Below, one piece after another: positions 1-9,326 of a stretch of 64,000 bases of DNA (the first letter of the stretch is position 1; every line of letters begins with the position of its first letter). The position numbers and the translations under genes were made by a program. This stretch comes from Eubacteriaceae bacterium. GTDB lineage: Bacteria > Bacillota > Clostridia > Lachnospirales > Lachnospiraceae. The notes under the pieces were generated by a model. It was given only the letters and a program-made list of their open reading frames with translations, was not told the origin of the DNA and did not search any database. Location of the stretch: assembly GCA_910574015.1 (NCBI GenBank), contig CAJSYQ010000013.1, positions 23,061 through 87,060 of the forward strand, given 5' to 3'.

Positions 1-92
1 CGATTTTCAAGACCTGGGGAAGGAATGCTGCCGTGCTGAGAAGAATGTCGAAAACATGAACAATATTGCATATTATAATGAACTATAGTGAA

Positions 93-121
93 TTGTGTCG
101 AATCAAGGGGTGTTATATAAT
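93..121 (+). promoter_or_regulatory. Sigma-A-type promoter for the Xre regulator gene
   Basis: A TTGTGT -35 element (93-98) and a perfect TATAAT -10 element (116-121) are separated by 17 bp. The start codon of the regulator gene lies 20 bp further on. A second TATAAT occurs at 74-79 without a good -35 element. Confidence 0.7.
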
Positions 122-141
122 ACTTTTTGAGGTGAGTTGTA

Positions 142-486
142 ATGTATTGCAATAGGGAAGTGCTAGGGGATGTTGTCCGGGCGACAAGGAAGAGCAGGCA
201 TTTGTCGCAGGAGGCATTAGCGGAGCGGATTGGTGTATGTAAAAGAACAATAATCGATATCGAGAGCAATACGGGCAATCCGAAGTTTGAGATCTTGTAC
301 CCACTGGTGCGGGAACTGGATCTGCCTCTTTTTCAGCTGTTTTACCCAGAGGTGGAAGAGAACCTGAAGTTGAAAAATATACTTATGCAGGAACTGAACT
401 GCTGTTCAGATTATGAGATAAAGGTGATCCTCTCTGTGGTGAAAAGCCTGCGGTATACATTGAGAAATGAAAGCAAACTGAGATAA
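142..486 (+). CDS. Xre-family helix-turn-helix regulator
   Basis: This 114-residue protein is a small cytoplasmic DNA-binding regulator. Residues about 8-62 form an HTH_3/Xre domain, with the helix-turn-helix around 'SQEALAERIGVCKRTIIDIE' and the usual following 'N...P.FEIL.PL.REL' segment. The C-terminal ~50 residues carry no recognised sensor domain and probably serve dimerisation. The ATG start follows a GAGGTGAG ribosome site. It is transcribed alone from a near-consensus promoter and is followed by a hairpin at 486-506, so its target is not obvious from position. The downstream receptor/kinase pair is a possible target, but that is inference. Confidence 0.85.
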   Translation: MYCNREVLGDVVRATRKSRHLSQEALAERIGVCKRTIIDIESNTGNPKFEILYPLVRELDLPLFQLFYPEVEENLKLKNILMQELNCCSDYEIKVILSVVKSLRYTLRNESKLR

Positions 487-515
487 TTCCCCCGGATCCG
501 GGGGAATAAATTTTC
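485..515 (+). terminator. Palindromic hairpin, probable terminator of the Xre gene
   Basis: The sequence from 486 to 506 is a near-perfect inverted repeat centred on GGATCC (ATTCCCCCGG / CCGGGGGAAT), starting at the stop codon. The following AAATTTT is only a weak U tract, so termination may be modest. A symmetrical operator is an alternative reading. Confidence 0.55.
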
Positions 516-686
516 ATTCCAATTCAAAATAATAAGCTGATTTCTTACAGCATGATTTGTCATATTATATTCTGTTGCCTCTTCTATTTCAGGTAATATA
601 TTTTCCTTATCCAATAAAATTTTGCAGAGCTTGTTTTCCTAAGGTTGTACATTTTCTACTAGGTAAATAAAGGTGAAAGAATGGAC

Positions 687-715
687 TTTATTTTTTTGCT
701 AAAACCATGTATAAT
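687..715 (+). promoter_or_regulatory. Candidate promoter for the receptor/kinase operon
   Basis: A perfect TATAAT lies at 710-715. The element 17 bp upstream is TTTATT (687-692), a poor -35 match, so an activator may be needed. The GTG start of the lipoprotein gene is at 748. The 487-747 gap holds nothing else that I recognise. Confidence 0.4.
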
Positions 716-747
716 AAGACATATTTGAAGAGAGGAGACCGTTTGTT

Positions 748-1854
748 GTGTTTAGAAAGGCAGCTTCATTTTTATTTTTCATTGGCGTGTGCAGCCTTGG
801 GCTGACCGGGTGCGGCGGTAAGACAGCCGAACTGCCCTCTTCCGGGGAAGAAAATATATCCGGGAAAGCGGTCAGCGGGAGGGAAACCGGTATGGCCGGT
901 CCAGTGGAATTCAATCATAAGCTGGACGGGTATCAGCCCGCAAAGGAGAAATATAATTTCTATTTTACATATAAGATCGCTCATCCATGGTGGGACGCTG
1001 TAGCCCTGGGAATAGAGGAGGCGGCAGACCAGTATGCAGAGATGGGCATTACCATAGAGTATGAATATCTCGCGCCGGATGAGGTGTCAGTCCAGGATCA
1101 GATCCGTCGTCTGTCCGATGCTGCACGACGGGACTTTGATGTGATCGGAGTGGATGTGGCGGATGTGGCAAAGGTGACTCCAGAGATCAACCGATTGATA
1201 AAAGATGGACAAAAGGTTATGACATTTTCCAGTTCGGATGCTGGCAGGGAAAATGGATGCCAGCGGATTGCCTATGTGGGAAACACCCATAATTACAAAG
1301 ATGGTGCAGATCTTACGAAAGCACTGTGCAAAAAGCTTGGGTATCATGGCAAGGTTGCCATATTGGTAGGGACAATGGGGGCACCCTGTCATGAGGATCG
1401 GGCTCTTGGCGCGAAGGACGTGTTGGCGGAATATCCGGATATGGAGATTGTGGAGATCGAATATGACGGCGACAATGTGGAGAAGGCCTATGAATTTACT
1501 AAGGATTTTCTGGAGAAGCATAAGGATCTGTCCGGGATCATCTGCTGCAATATGAGCAATCCGGTAGGAGCGGCCAGAGCGGTGGTGGAAGCCGGACGGG
1601 CGGATGGGATCGTGATCGTGGGTATGGATCACGATCAGGAGGCGCTCCGGTATCTCAGGGATGGAGTGATCTATGCACTGGGTGTCCAGGACTGTTATTC
1701 CATCGGTTTTGACACGGTCCAGGTGGCGGTGAAGATAGCGGACGGAAAACTGCCGGGAGAGGATTATCCAGAAAAAACCGAAGAGACAACGACGATTATT
1801 TACCAGGATGGTGCCTCAGCGATGCTCCAGACACTGTATGGTGAAATAGAATAA
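748..1854 (+). CDS. Lipoprotein periplasmic-binding-type sugar receptor
   Basis: This 368-residue protein is a type I periplasmic-binding-fold protein (Peripla_BP_4, ribose/galactose-binding type). It has a lipoprotein signal peptide with lipobox LTGC (Cys22), so it should be tethered outside the membrane. The fold is visible from about residue 70 ('YKIAHPWWDAVALGIEEA') to the end, including 'GVDVADVAKVTPEINRL' and 'IVIVGMDHDQEALRYL'. No ABC permease or ATPase gene is nearby; instead a hybrid histidine kinase follows after 18 bp. The protein is therefore more likely a signal receptor that presents a ligand to the kinase (as LuxP or TorT do) than a transport component. Translation starts at GTG behind an AGAGGAGA ribosome site. 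The ligand is unknown. Confidence 0.85.
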   Translation: MFRKAASFLFFIGVCSLGLTGCGGKTAELPSSGEENISGKAVSGRETGMAGPVEFNHKLDGYQPAKEKYNFYFTYKIAHPWWDAVALGIEEAADQYAEMGITIEYEYLAPDEVSVQDQIRRLSDAARRDFDVIGVDVADVAKVTPEINRLIKDGQKVMTFSSSDAGRENGCQRIAYVGNTHNYKDGADLTKALCKKLGYHGKVAILVGTMGAPCHEDRALGAKDVLAEYPDMEIVEIEYDGDNVEKAYEFTKDFLEKHKDLSGIICCNMSNPVGAARAVVEAGRADGIVIVGMDHDQEALRYLRDGVIYALGVQDCYSIGFDTVQVAVKIADGKLPGEDYPEKTEETTTIIYQDGASAMLQTLYGEIE

Positions 1855-1872
1855 AGACAATGGGGGCATAGA

Positions 1873-4800
1873 ATGGATCAGAAGCAGGATGACGGGGTCA
1901 GGAAAAGACAGTTAAAAAATACAGCAGCCTACGCAGTTGCGGGCGGGATTGTGATAGCCGCCATACTCCTTATCACGACAATCTGGGTGTCCAACAGCGC
2001 CAGAGTTGGAACGGATCAGGCGGTGAACCGGGTCAGTGGTTTCTATCTGGAGGAGCTGGCCGGGCGGAGGGCACAGGTGGTTTCGGAGGAGCTGAAAAAT
2101 AATTTTAGCTATATTGAGAATGCGCTTGCCATCATGGATGAATCCCATCTGAAATCTCAGGAGACGCTGCGTCGTTTTCTCGGGAGGGTGAAGAAGCTAT
2201 ATGGTGTGAATCGGTTTGCCCTGGTGGATGAGAACGGCATCGTGTATACAGAGCACAGCACCACCTCTGGTCTGAGCAGATACGGGTTCCTGTCCGAAGA
2301 GGTGACAGAGCCTGTCATCAGTACGGCCAACCTGTACGGGGCAAAAAAACAGGTAATCCTTGCGGTTCCGGTGGAACAGATTTTCTTTCAGGGCGTCAAG
2401 ATGAAGGTGTGTTTCATTCAGATCAATATCGATGAGATGCTGAGCTCACTTACCCTGCAGACCAATAATAATGAGACCTACTGCAGCCTGTACTACAACA
2501 ATGGAGAGTGTCTGACCAATGAGGAGTTTGGCAATCTCAAGCCGGGGAAGAACCTGCTGGATGCCCTGGGGGATGCAGATATCAATGATGGCTATAGCTA
2601 TGAACAGACGGAATCTGATTTTGTGAACGGCAGGCCGGGGCAGATTTCCTTCCGCTATGAGGGCGCCCAGGAAGCACTTTGCTATATTCCGGTACAGGGT
2701 ACCAACTGGATGCTGACTATCCTGATCCGGGACAATGTCATCAGCAGTCATATCAGCTCCATCAGCTCCGGAATGATGAGCCGTGGAATAATTCAGATCA
2801 TAATTACAGTGATGGTGATGTTGATGGTATTTCTGGCGCTGATCCATCAGTCCAGAAAGAACGCAGGATTCCTTTTGGAACAGGAGAAGCAGGATGGGAA
2901 CAGGATTCGGGCCGCCTATGCCCAGGTGGAGAGAGAACGGGTGGCTATGGATAATATCCATGCGGCGCTGGGCTCCGGCCTGTGGAGTATGGAATTTAAT
3001 GAAGAGGCGGAACTGGTTTCCTGTAATTGGACAGAGGTTTTCCGCAATATGGTGGGATATAAGGGAGAGGAAGAATTTCCCAACCTTCTGGAATCCTGGT
3101 CTGACCTGCTGCATGAGGAAGATAAGGAAAGGGCGGTAGGAGAGTTTTGGGATACGGTGAGAGATTACAGCGGTGGGAAGACCTATGATGTGCAGTATCG
3201 CCTGCTGACCAAGAATAATGGCTGGAGATGGTTTCGCGCTGCCGGTCGGCTCTCCCGCCGCGAGGACGGCTCTCCGATTACCTTTGTGGGACTCTTTCTC
3301 GATATTGATGATGAGAAAAGGATGGAGGAGCTGCTGGAGAAGCAGACGAAGGATCTTCAGGACGCTCTGGCAGCCGCGCAGCACGCTAACAGAGCGAAAA
3401 CTACATTTCTGAATAATATGTCCCACGATATTAGAACGCCGATGAATGCCATTATCGGCTTTACCTCATTGGCGGCCGCCCATATTGATAATACGGAACA
3501 GGTCCAGAGCTATCTGTCAAAGATTTCTACCTCCAGCAATCATCTGCTCAGCCTGATCAATGATGTGCTGGATATGAGCCGGATCGAGAGTGGTAAGGTG
3601 AAGATAGAAGAGAAGGAGACGTCTCTGCCGGAGGTGATGCATGACCTCAAGACCATTGTGCAGTCTGATATCACATCCAAGCAGCTGGAGTTCTATATTG
3701 ATACGGCAGACGTAGTGAATGAAAATGTATTGTGCGACAAGCTCAGACTGAATCAGGTATTATTGAATCTTCTGAGCAATGCCATGAAATTTACTAAGCC
3801 CGGCGGAATTGTAAGTGTCCGCATTATTCAGAAAGGAACTGCGGTGGAGGGAACGGCCTCCTATGATTTCCAGATCAAGGATACCGGGATCGGCATGAGC
3901 AGGGAGTTTCTGGAACATGTCTTTGAACCATTTGAACGGGAGCGGACCAGCACGGTCAGCGGCATTCAGGGAACCGGACTGGGTATGGCCATCACGAAAA
4001 ATATCGTCGATATGATGGGCGGGACGATCTCCGTAACCAGTGAGGAAGGAAAGGGTACTACCTTTACTGTGTCGCTGCAGTTTAGAACCTGTTCTGGTCC
4101 GGTACGGCAGGAGATCATACCCGAATTAAGAGGTCTTCGGGCATTGGTGGCGGATGATGACTTCAATACCTGTTCCAGTGTTACGAAGATGCTGTCCACC
4201 ATTGGGATGCGTCCGGACTGGACTACCTCCGGCAAGGAAGCGGTGCTCCGCACCAGATTGGCGGTGGAGCAGAACGACGGGTATGCCGCCTATATTATAG
4301 ACTGGCTTATGCCGGACATGAACGGCGTAGAGGTAGTAAGGCGGATCCGCGGGATGATCGGTGATGATAAGCCCATCATTATCCTTACCGCCTATGACTG
4401 GTCGGATATTGAAGAGGAGGCGAGGAAGGCCGGTGTGACCGCATTCTGCTCCAAGCCCATCTTCCTGTCCGAGCTCCGGGAGATTCTGGAGTCGCCATTT
4501 GCCATAACGGAGGAGGCAGCCGTGGCAGAAGAGAGTATGTCCTTTGAGGGCAGGAAGATCCTCTTGGTGGAGGATAATGAGATCAATCAGGAGATCGCGG
4601 TGGAAATTCTCCAGGCGGCCGGTTTTACGATGGATGTGGCGGACGACGGAGCCGTAGCGGTAGAGAGGATAAGGGAGGCAAAGCCCGGTCAGTATGATCT
4701 CATCCTGATGGACATACAGATGCCCATTGTGAACGGCTACGAGGCCACCAGGCAGATCCGGGCATTGAAGGATAGCCCCCTGTCGGGCATTCCCATTATC

Positions 4801-4962
4801 GCCATGACTGCCAATGCCTTCGATGAGGATAGAAAGGCGGCATTTGAGGCGGGAATGAACGGCCATGTGGCGAAACCGATCGACACACCGAAGCTGCTGG
4901 AGCTGCTGGGAAAAATATTGTGCCAGCCCGGCGGCGCCAATTTGAACCAGTCAATGAGTTAA
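1873..4962 (+). CDS. Hybrid sensor histidine kinase with two receiver domains
   Basis: This is a 1029-residue membrane sensor kinase. A first membrane segment (about 17-40) and a second (about 304-324) bracket a ~260-residue extracytoplasmic sensor region of Cache type. A PAS domain follows (about 362-486). The HisKA domain has the phospho-acceptor His518 in '[14 protein letters not shown]', and the ATPase domain has N ('NLLSNAMKF'), G1 ('DTGIGM') and G2 ('GTGLGMAI') boxes. Two receiver domains follow, with phospho-acceptor Asp810 ('[11 protein letters not shown]') and Asp947 ('[12 protein letters not shown]'). No HPt domain is present, and no separate output regulator lies beside it. It is almost certainly co-transcribed with the preceding receptor lipoprotein and probably senses its ligand-bound state. 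The output is unknown. Confidence 0.9.
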   Translation: MDQKQDDGVRKRQLKNTAAYAVAGGIVIAAILLITTIWVSNSARVGTDQAVNRVSGFYLEELAGRRAQVVSEELKNNFSYIENALAIMDESHLKSQETLRRFLGRVKKLYGVNRFALVDENGIVYTEHSTTSGLSRYGFLSEEVTEPVISTANLYGAKKQVILAVPVEQIFFQGVKMKVCFIQINIDEMLSSLTLQTNNNETYCSLYYNNGECLTNEEFGNLKPGKNLLDALGDADINDGYSYEQTESDFVNGRPGQISFRYEGAQEALCYIPVQGTNWMLTILIRDNVISSHISSISSGMMSRGIIQIIITVMVMLMVFLALIHQSRKNAGFLLEQEKQDGNRIRAAYAQVERERVAMDNIHAALGSGLWSMEFNEEAELVSCNWTEVFRNMVGYKGEEEFPNLLESWSDLLHEEDKERAVGEFWDTVRDYSGGKTYDVQYRLLTKNNGWRWFRAAGRLSRREDGSPITFVGLFLDIDDEKRMEELLEKQTKDLQDALAAAQHANRAKTTFLNNMSHDIRTPMNAIIGFTSLAAAHIDNTEQVQSYLSKISTSSNHLLSLINDVLDMSRIESGKVKIEEKETSLPEVMHDLKTIVQSDITSKQLEFYIDTADVVNENVLCDKLRLNQVLLNLLSNAMKFTKPGGIVSVRIIQKGTAVEGTASYDFQIKDTGIGMSREFLEHVFEPFERERTSTVSGIQGTGLGMAITKNIVDMMGGTISVTSEEGKGTTFTVSLQFRTCSGPVRQEIIPELRGLRALVADDDFNTCSSVTKMLSTIGMRPDWTTSGKEAVLRTRLAVEQNDGYAAYIIDWLMPDMNGVEVVRRIRGMIGDDKPIIILTAYDWSDIEEEARKAGVTAFCSKPIFLSELREILESPFAITEEAAVAEESMSFEGRKILLVEDNEINQEIAVEILQAAGFTMDVADDGAVAVERIREAKPGQYDLILMDIQMPIVNGYEATRQIRALKDSPLSGIPIIAMTANAFDEDRKAAFEAGMNGHVAKPIDTPKLLELLGKILCQPGGANLNQSMS

Positions 4963-4988
4963 TATCAAAATAAGAGAGGAAGATCGCT

Positions 4989-5372
4989 ATGAAAGCTGCA
5001 GTGACTTATGAAGACGGAAATATATTTCAGCATTTTGGAAGAACAGAGCAATTTAAGCTGTATGATGTGGAGGACGGCGCCATTGTCTCTGAAGAGATTC
5101 TTGACACAAACGGCACCGGGCACGGAGCGCTGGCAGGGCTTCTCAGAGAAGCCGGAGTGGAGGTGCTGGTCTGCGGGGGGATTGGCATGGGGGCACAGAA
5201 TGCCCTGCAGAGTGCGGGGATTCGTCTGTATCCTGGTGTCAGCGGCTCTGCGGACGAGGCAGTAAAGGCTCTGGTGAACGGGACATTAAGGTACGATCCT
5301 GAGACGCATTGTGGTCATCATGGCCATGGCGGAGAGCACACCTGCGGCAGCCATGGCTGCGGATCTCATTAG
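4989..5372 (+). CDS. NifX/NifB-like (dinitrogenase iron-molybdenum cofactor family) protein with His/Cys tail
   Basis: This 127-residue protein has a single Nitro_FeMo-Co domain (residues about 1-100: 'MKAAVTYEDGNIFQHFGRTE', then 'VLVCGGIGMGAQNAL'), the fold of NifX, NafY and the C-terminal part of NifB. The family binds or carries metal-sulfur cofactors. Here no nitrogenase genes are nearby, so a role in nitrogen fixation is not supported. The last ~20 residues are rich in His, Cys and Gly (HCGHHGHGGEHTCGSH-type) and probably bind metal. An AGAGGA ribosome site precedes the ATG, 26 bp after the kinase gene, so it may be the last gene of that operon. Stand-alone members of this kind are common in anaerobes and have no settled function. 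Confidence 0.8.
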   Translation: MKAAVTYEDGNIFQHFGRTEQFKLYDVEDGAIVSEEILDTNGTGHGALAGLLREAGVEVLVCGGIGMGAQNALQSAGIRLYPGVSGSADEAVKALVNGTLRYDPETHCGHHGHGGEHTCGSHGCGSH

Positions 5373-5493
5373 AGTTATGCGTGTTGTCAATCTGATGAAG
5401 GCGGCAAATACAGCGCAGGGAGATTGAAAAAACAATAGCATTTTCCTATCATTTGTAATACAATAAAGAAAAAAGGAAAGGCGGGGGCGGCAT

Positions 5494-5784
5494 ATGAAAT
5501 GCAGAAGAGTTGAGATGAATGCGGATGTTGTGAAATACGAGCTGGGGAAGGGACTGGAAGACGGCTTTGAATTGTGGGCGGATGTTGTCACTAAGGGGTG
5601 GATCGTGACGGATACGCTGATCAAGGTGACGAATGAAAATGGTTTCATCGTATGTCCCTATATCGTACATAGGAGGGGGAGGACCTTTATCGGGGAAAAC
5701 GACTATATTATTACGGATGCTGACGGAACAAAGCATGTATGCGGCGAGGATAAGATATTTGAGAGATACGAGAAGACAGAGTAG
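5494..5784 (+). CDS. Small conserved-type hypothetical protein
   Basis: This 96-residue acidic protein is not one I can assign. It has no signal peptide or membrane segment. It reads as a single small beta-rich domain ('DGFELWADVVTKGW', 'FIVCPYIVHRRGRTFIGENDYIIT'). The ATG follows a GGCGGGGGCGG purine-rich stretch. It stands alone between the NifX-like gene and the trp T-box leader. Coding potential is supported by the clean frame, ribosome site and amino-acid composition only. Confidence 0.65.
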   Translation: MKCRRVEMNADVVKYELGKGLEDGFELWADVVTKGWIVTDTLIKVTNENGFIVCPYIVHRRGRTFIGENDYIITDADGTKHVCGEDKIFERYEKTE

Positions 5785-5834
5785 CAGCGCAACGGCGCCA
5801 ATTGAACCCGCCGTTAAGCTGGTAAAAGTTTCTG

Positions 5835-5863
5835 TTGACATCCGACAGGAAACATGATATTCT
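5835..5863 (+). promoter_or_regulatory. trp operon promoter
   Basis: A perfect TTGACA (5835-5840) is followed after 17 bp by TATTCT (5858-5863). Transcription would begin near 5870, just ahead of the T-box structure. Confidence 0.85.
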
Positions 5864-5869
5864 TGTAAA

Positions 5870-6158
5870 AGATTAATAAGTCAAACCGTTGAAGCGGAGA
5901 TAACGGCAATGATGCCTTTACAGAGAGTCCGGGATGCTGAGAACCGGATGAGAAACAAGTTGTCAAATGGACCGCTGAGGGTGCAGTCAAATGTGGATTT
6001 CCACAGAGTATTCTGCAACGTGCAGGCATACGTCAGTTGCCGGGGATATGCTGGTATCCTGCTAAGCGCACAGGTCGCTCCTGTGAATCAAGGTGGCACC
6101 GCGGATATGTTGATTATTCGTCCTTGACAGAAAGTGTTTTTCTGTCAAGGGCTTTTTT
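5870..6158 (+). promoter_or_regulatory. T-box leader (tryptophan, UGG specifier) with terminator
   Basis: This leader is a T-box riboswitch that reads the charging of tRNA-Trp. The conserved T-box sequence AAGGTGGCACCGCG is at 6090-6103. Stem I shows the usual apical 'AGAGAGTCCGGGATGCTGAGAACCGG'-type arrangement (5921-5947), and the specifier codon TGG is at 5968-5970 followed by A, as is typical. The intrinsic terminator is CCTTGACAGAAA (6122-6133) pairing with TTTCTGTCAAGG (6139-6150) followed by a T run. Uncharged tRNA-Trp should stabilise the antiterminator and switch the operon on when tryptophan is scarce. Confidence 0.95.
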
Positions 6159-6219
6159 TGCTTATTGGCTCCGAGACGGGAAAGTTCTTCACATTCAAAA
6201 CAGGAAATGGAGGTTGGTC

Positions 6220-7686
6220 ATGGAAGTCAGACCGGGATTCAATGAAATCAAAAAGACAGCTTCGGCGGGGGATTATGATATTCTTCCCGTGAGCTGTGAA
6301 ATTCTTTCGGATATCTGCACACCCATCGGGGCGATGAAGATACTGAAAAATAGATCCACACACTGCTATATGCTGGAATCGGCATGGCAGGATGAAAAAT
6401 GGGGACGCTATACATTTCTCGGATTTGATCCAAAGCTGGAGATCACGTGTATCGGCGGCGAGATGAGAGCTGGGGACAGGACATTCAGGACGGAGGAACC
6501 ATCAGTGTTTCTACGGGAGCTTTTAGCCGGTTACCGGAGTCCCCGGTTTGAATATCTTCCTCCTTTTACAGGGGGACTGGTGGGGTATTTTTCCTACGAT
6601 TATCTTGGCTATGGCGAACCGGCAGTTCGGACAGAGGTGCAGGACACCGAGGCTTTTAAGGATGTAGATGTAATGCTCTTTGACAAGGTGATCGCTTTTG
6701 ATAATTATCGACAGAAGATCATTCTAATTGTAAATATGCCGCTGAATGACCCGGAGACGGGATACAAAAGAGCGGTGAAGGAACTGGAGGAATTGTGTGA
6801 ACTGCTTCGGACCGGCGAGCCGGAAGAGGACAGCGCCGGACATCTGCTGGGGGAGGTCACACCGCTGTTTGACAGGGAAACTTATTGTGCTATGGTAGAG
6901 ACCGCCAAAAACTATATCCGGGAGGGCGACATTTTCCAGATTGTTCTGTCCAACCGGTTGTCGGCTCCCTTCCGGGGAAGCTTGCTGAACACATACCGTA
7001 TTCTTCGAACCATTAACCCATCCCCCTATATGTTCTACTTTGCTGGTACGGATGTAGAGGTGGCGGGGGCTTCGCCGGAGACACTGGTGAAACTGGAGGA
7101 TGGGATTCTGCACACATTTCCCCTTGCCGGCACGAGACCGAGAGGAAGGACGGAGGAGGAGGACCGGAAACTGAGGGAGGAACTGCTGGCGGATGAGAAA
7201 GAGCTTGCGGAGCACAATATGCTGGTGGATCTGGGGCGGAACGATCTGGGGAAGATCAGTAAATTCGGTTCTGTCCGGGTGGAAAAGCTGCATTCCATCG
7301 AGTCGTATTCCCATGTGATGCACATTGGTTCCACCGTAAGGGGTGAGATCCGGGAAGACTGTGACGCACTGGACGCGGTGGAAGCCGTACTGCCTGCCGG
7401 GACGCTTTCCGGTGCTCCCAAGATCCGGGCCTGTCAGCTCATCGGCGCGCTGGAGGACAACAAACGGGGCATCTATGGCGGCGCCATCGGATACATTGAT
7501 TTTACCGGAAATATGGATACCTGTATCGCCATCCGCATCGCCTATAAGAAAAACGGCAGGGTATTTGTCCGGAGTGGGGCGGGAATCGTGGCCGACTCGG
7601 TTCCCGGAAAGGAATATGAGGAATGCATCAATAAGGCGAAGGCGGTGGTCGATGCGCTGAAGCTGGCAGAGGAGGTGGACGGATGA
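6220..7686 (+). CDS. trpE: Anthranilate synthase component I
   Basis: This 488-residue enzyme makes anthranilate from chorismate, using ammonia supplied by TrpG; it is the first committed step of tryptophan synthesis. The N-terminal regulatory half has a 'YMLESA' motif near residue 50, the usual site of tryptophan feedback binding. The C-terminal chorismate-binding domain shows 'FPLAGTRPRGRT', 'EHNMLVDLGRNDLG' and 'GAPKIRACQLI'. An open frame runs upstream into the T-box, but the ATG at 6220 fits the family start and has a GGAAATGGAGG ribosome site just before it. The gene is under T-box control and overlaps trpG by 4 bp. Confidence 0.96.
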   Translation: MEVRPGFNEIKKTASAGDYDILPVSCEILSDICTPIGAMKILKNRSTHCYMLESAWQDEKWGRYTFLGFDPKLEITCIGGEMRAGDRTFRTEEPSVFLRELLAGYRSPRFEYLPPFTGGLVGYFSYDYLGYGEPAVRTEVQDTEAFKDVDVMLFDKVIAFDNYRQKIILIVNMPLNDPETGYKRAVKELEELCELLRTGEPEEDSAGHLLGEVTPLFDRETYCAMVETAKNYIREGDIFQIVLSNRLSAPFRGSLLNTYRILRTINPSPYMFYFAGTDVEVAGASPETLVKLEDGILHTFPLAGTRPRGRTEEEDRKLREELLADEKELAEHNMLVDLGRNDLGKISKFGSVRVEKLHSIESYSHVMHIGSTVRGEIREDCDALDAVEAVLPAGTLSGAPKIRACQLIGALEDNKRGIYGGAIGYIDFTGNMDTCIAIRIAYKKNGRVFVRSGAGIVADSVPGKEYEECINKAKAVVDALKLAEEVDG

Positions 7687-8255
7687 TCCTGCTGATCGAT
7701 AACTATGACAGCTTTTCCTACAATCTGTATCAGCTCATTGGTGAGATAGAGCCGGATATCCACCTGATTCGAAATGATGATATGACTGTGGAGGAGATCA
7801 GGGGCCTGAAACCGGACCACATTATTCTGTCACCAGGGCCAGGCAGGCCGGAGGATGCTGGTATCATCCTGGAGGCGGTGAAAACACTGGGAAGGGAAAT
7901 CCCCCTTCTTGGCGTCTGTCTGGGGCATCAGGCGGTCTGCATGGCGTTTGGAGGAGTTATCACATATGCGAAGGAACTGATGCATGGGAAACAATCCCGG
8001 GTTCGTTTTCACAGGGACTGCCCTCTGTTCCGAGGCTGTCCGGAGACTGCACCAGTGGCACGGTATCATTCCCTGGCGGCAGCTTCGGAGGCTGTACCGG
8101 AGGAATTGTTGGTGACGGCGGTTAGCGCTGACGGCGAGGTAATGGCCGTCCAGCACAGGGAATATCCCATCTTTGGAGTGCAGTTTCACCCGGAATCTAT
8201 AATGACGCCGGATGGGGGCAGGATGATAAGGAACTTTATAGCTTTGGAAGTATGA
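7683..8255 (+). CDS. trpG: Anthranilate synthase component II (glutamine amidotransferase)
   Basis: This 190-residue class I glutamine amidotransferase delivers ammonia to TrpE. The start 'MILLIDNYDSFSYNL', the oxyanion motif 'LSPGPGRP', the catalytic Cys in 'LGVCLGHQAV' and the His/Glu pair in 'GVQFHPES' are all present. The start codon overlaps the trpE stop (ATGA), so translation is coupled. It could also serve folate synthesis as PabA, but its place in the trp operon makes TrpG the main role. Confidence 0.95.
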   Translation: MILLIDNYDSFSYNLYQLIGEIEPDIHLIRNDDMTVEEIRGLKPDHIILSPGPGRPEDAGIILEAVKTLGREIPLLGVCLGHQAVCMAFGGVITYAKELMHGKQSRVRFHRDCPLFRGCPETAPVARYHSLAAASEAVPEELLVTAVSADGEVMAVQHREYPIFGVQFHPESIMTPDGGRMIRNFIALEV

Positions 8256-8294
8256 GCCGTGCATCAAAGGCGTGCATGGATGGAGGGAAATAAA

Positions 8295-9326
8295 ATGATC
8301 AAAGAGGCAATTATTAAGATTGTGAATAAAGAGGATCTGACCTATGATGAGGCATACGATGTGATGAATGAGATTATGAGTGGTGAGACCACGTCGACCC
8401 AGAATGCGGCATTTCTGGCTTCGCTCTCCACTAAGAGCGTCCGGGCAGAAACGACGGATGAGATTGCTGGCTGCGCCGCCGCCATGCGGGACAATGCCAT
8501 CCGGGTGGACACGGGAATGGAATTGTTTGAGATCGTTGGGACAGGGGGGGACAATGCCCACAGCTTCAATATTTCCACTACCTCGGCACTGGTGGCGGCG
8601 GCAGGCGGGATCAAGGTGGCGAAACATGGCAACCGCGCTGCCTCTTCCCAGTGCGGCACAGCGGATTGTCTGGAGGCTCTTGGCGTAAATATCCGGCAGA
8701 GTCCCGGGCAGTGTATCCAGCTTTTGAAGGAGGTGGGAATGTGTTTCTTCTTCGCTCAGGAGTATCACACCTCTATGAAATATGTGGGCGGGATCCGCAG
8801 GGAACTTGGTTTCCGCACGGTGTTCAATATTCTGGGACCCCTGACCAATCCCGGCAGTCCCGTTATGCAGCTCCTTGGGGTGTATGATGAATACCTGGTG
8901 GAGCCCCTTGCCCAGGTTCTGATCAATCTTGGTGTGCGCCGGGGCATGGTAGTATATGGTCAGGATAAGCTGGATGAGATTTCTATGAGTGCGCCGACTA
9001 CAGTATGTGAGTTCCGGGACGGCTGGTTCCGATCCTATGTTATCCGGCCGGAGGATTTTGGCTTTGAGCGCTGCCGCCGGGAGGATCTGGCAGGCGGCAC
9101 GCCGGAGGAGAATGCCAGGATCACCCTTGCCATATTGAATGGAGAGAAAGGACACCGTCGCCATGCGGTACTGATAAATGCCGGGGCGGCGCTGTATATT
9201 GGCGGAAAGGCGGAGAGCATGGAGAGTGGCATTGCACTGGCCGCGGAGCTGATAGATTCCGGCAGAGTGTACGAGACACTTCAGAGGATGATCGATGTCA
9301 GTAACCGGAAGGAGGAAGTGATATGA
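8295..9326 (+). CDS. trpD: Anthranilate phosphoribosyltransferase
   Basis: This 343-residue enzyme transfers phosphoribosyl from PRPP to anthranilate. Family motifs '[14 protein letters not shown]' and 'KHGNRAASS' (PRPP and anthranilate binding) are intact. The ATG at 8295 is preceded by GGAGGGAAA and matches the usual family N-terminus; an in-frame GTG at 8259 would add 12 unlikely residues. The gene lies 39 bp after trpG and overlaps trpC by 4 bp. Confidence 0.95.
   Translation: MIKEAIIKIVNKEDLTYDEAYDVMNEIMSGETTSTQNAAFLASLSTKSVRAETTDEIAGCAAAMRDNAIRVDTGMELFEIVGTGGDNAHSFNISTTSALVAAAGGIKVAKHGNRAASSQCGTADCLEALGVNIRQSPGQCIQLLKEVGMCFFFAQEYHTSMKYVGGIRRELGFRTVFNILGPLTNPGSPVMQLLGVYDEYLVEPLAQVLINLGVRRGMVVYGQDKLDEISMSAPTTVCEFRDGWFRSYVIRPEDFGFERCRREDLAGGTPEENARITLAILNGEKGHRRHAVLINAGAALYIGGKAESMESGIALAAELIDSGRVYETLQRMIDVSNRKEEVI

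Noticed and set aside
2446..3426. Long open frame on the minus strand inside the hybrid kinase gene
   Set aside because: It is the antisense shadow of a well-supported gene, with His/Pro-rich composition and no ribosome site.
4989..5372. Nitrogen-fixation role for the NifX-like protein
   Set aside because: No nif structural or cofactor genes nearby, and stand-alone homologues are common in non-fixers.
7830..9164. 444-codon minus-strand open frame across trpG and trpD
   Set aside because: Antisense to two clear trp genes; the translation has no recognisable domain.
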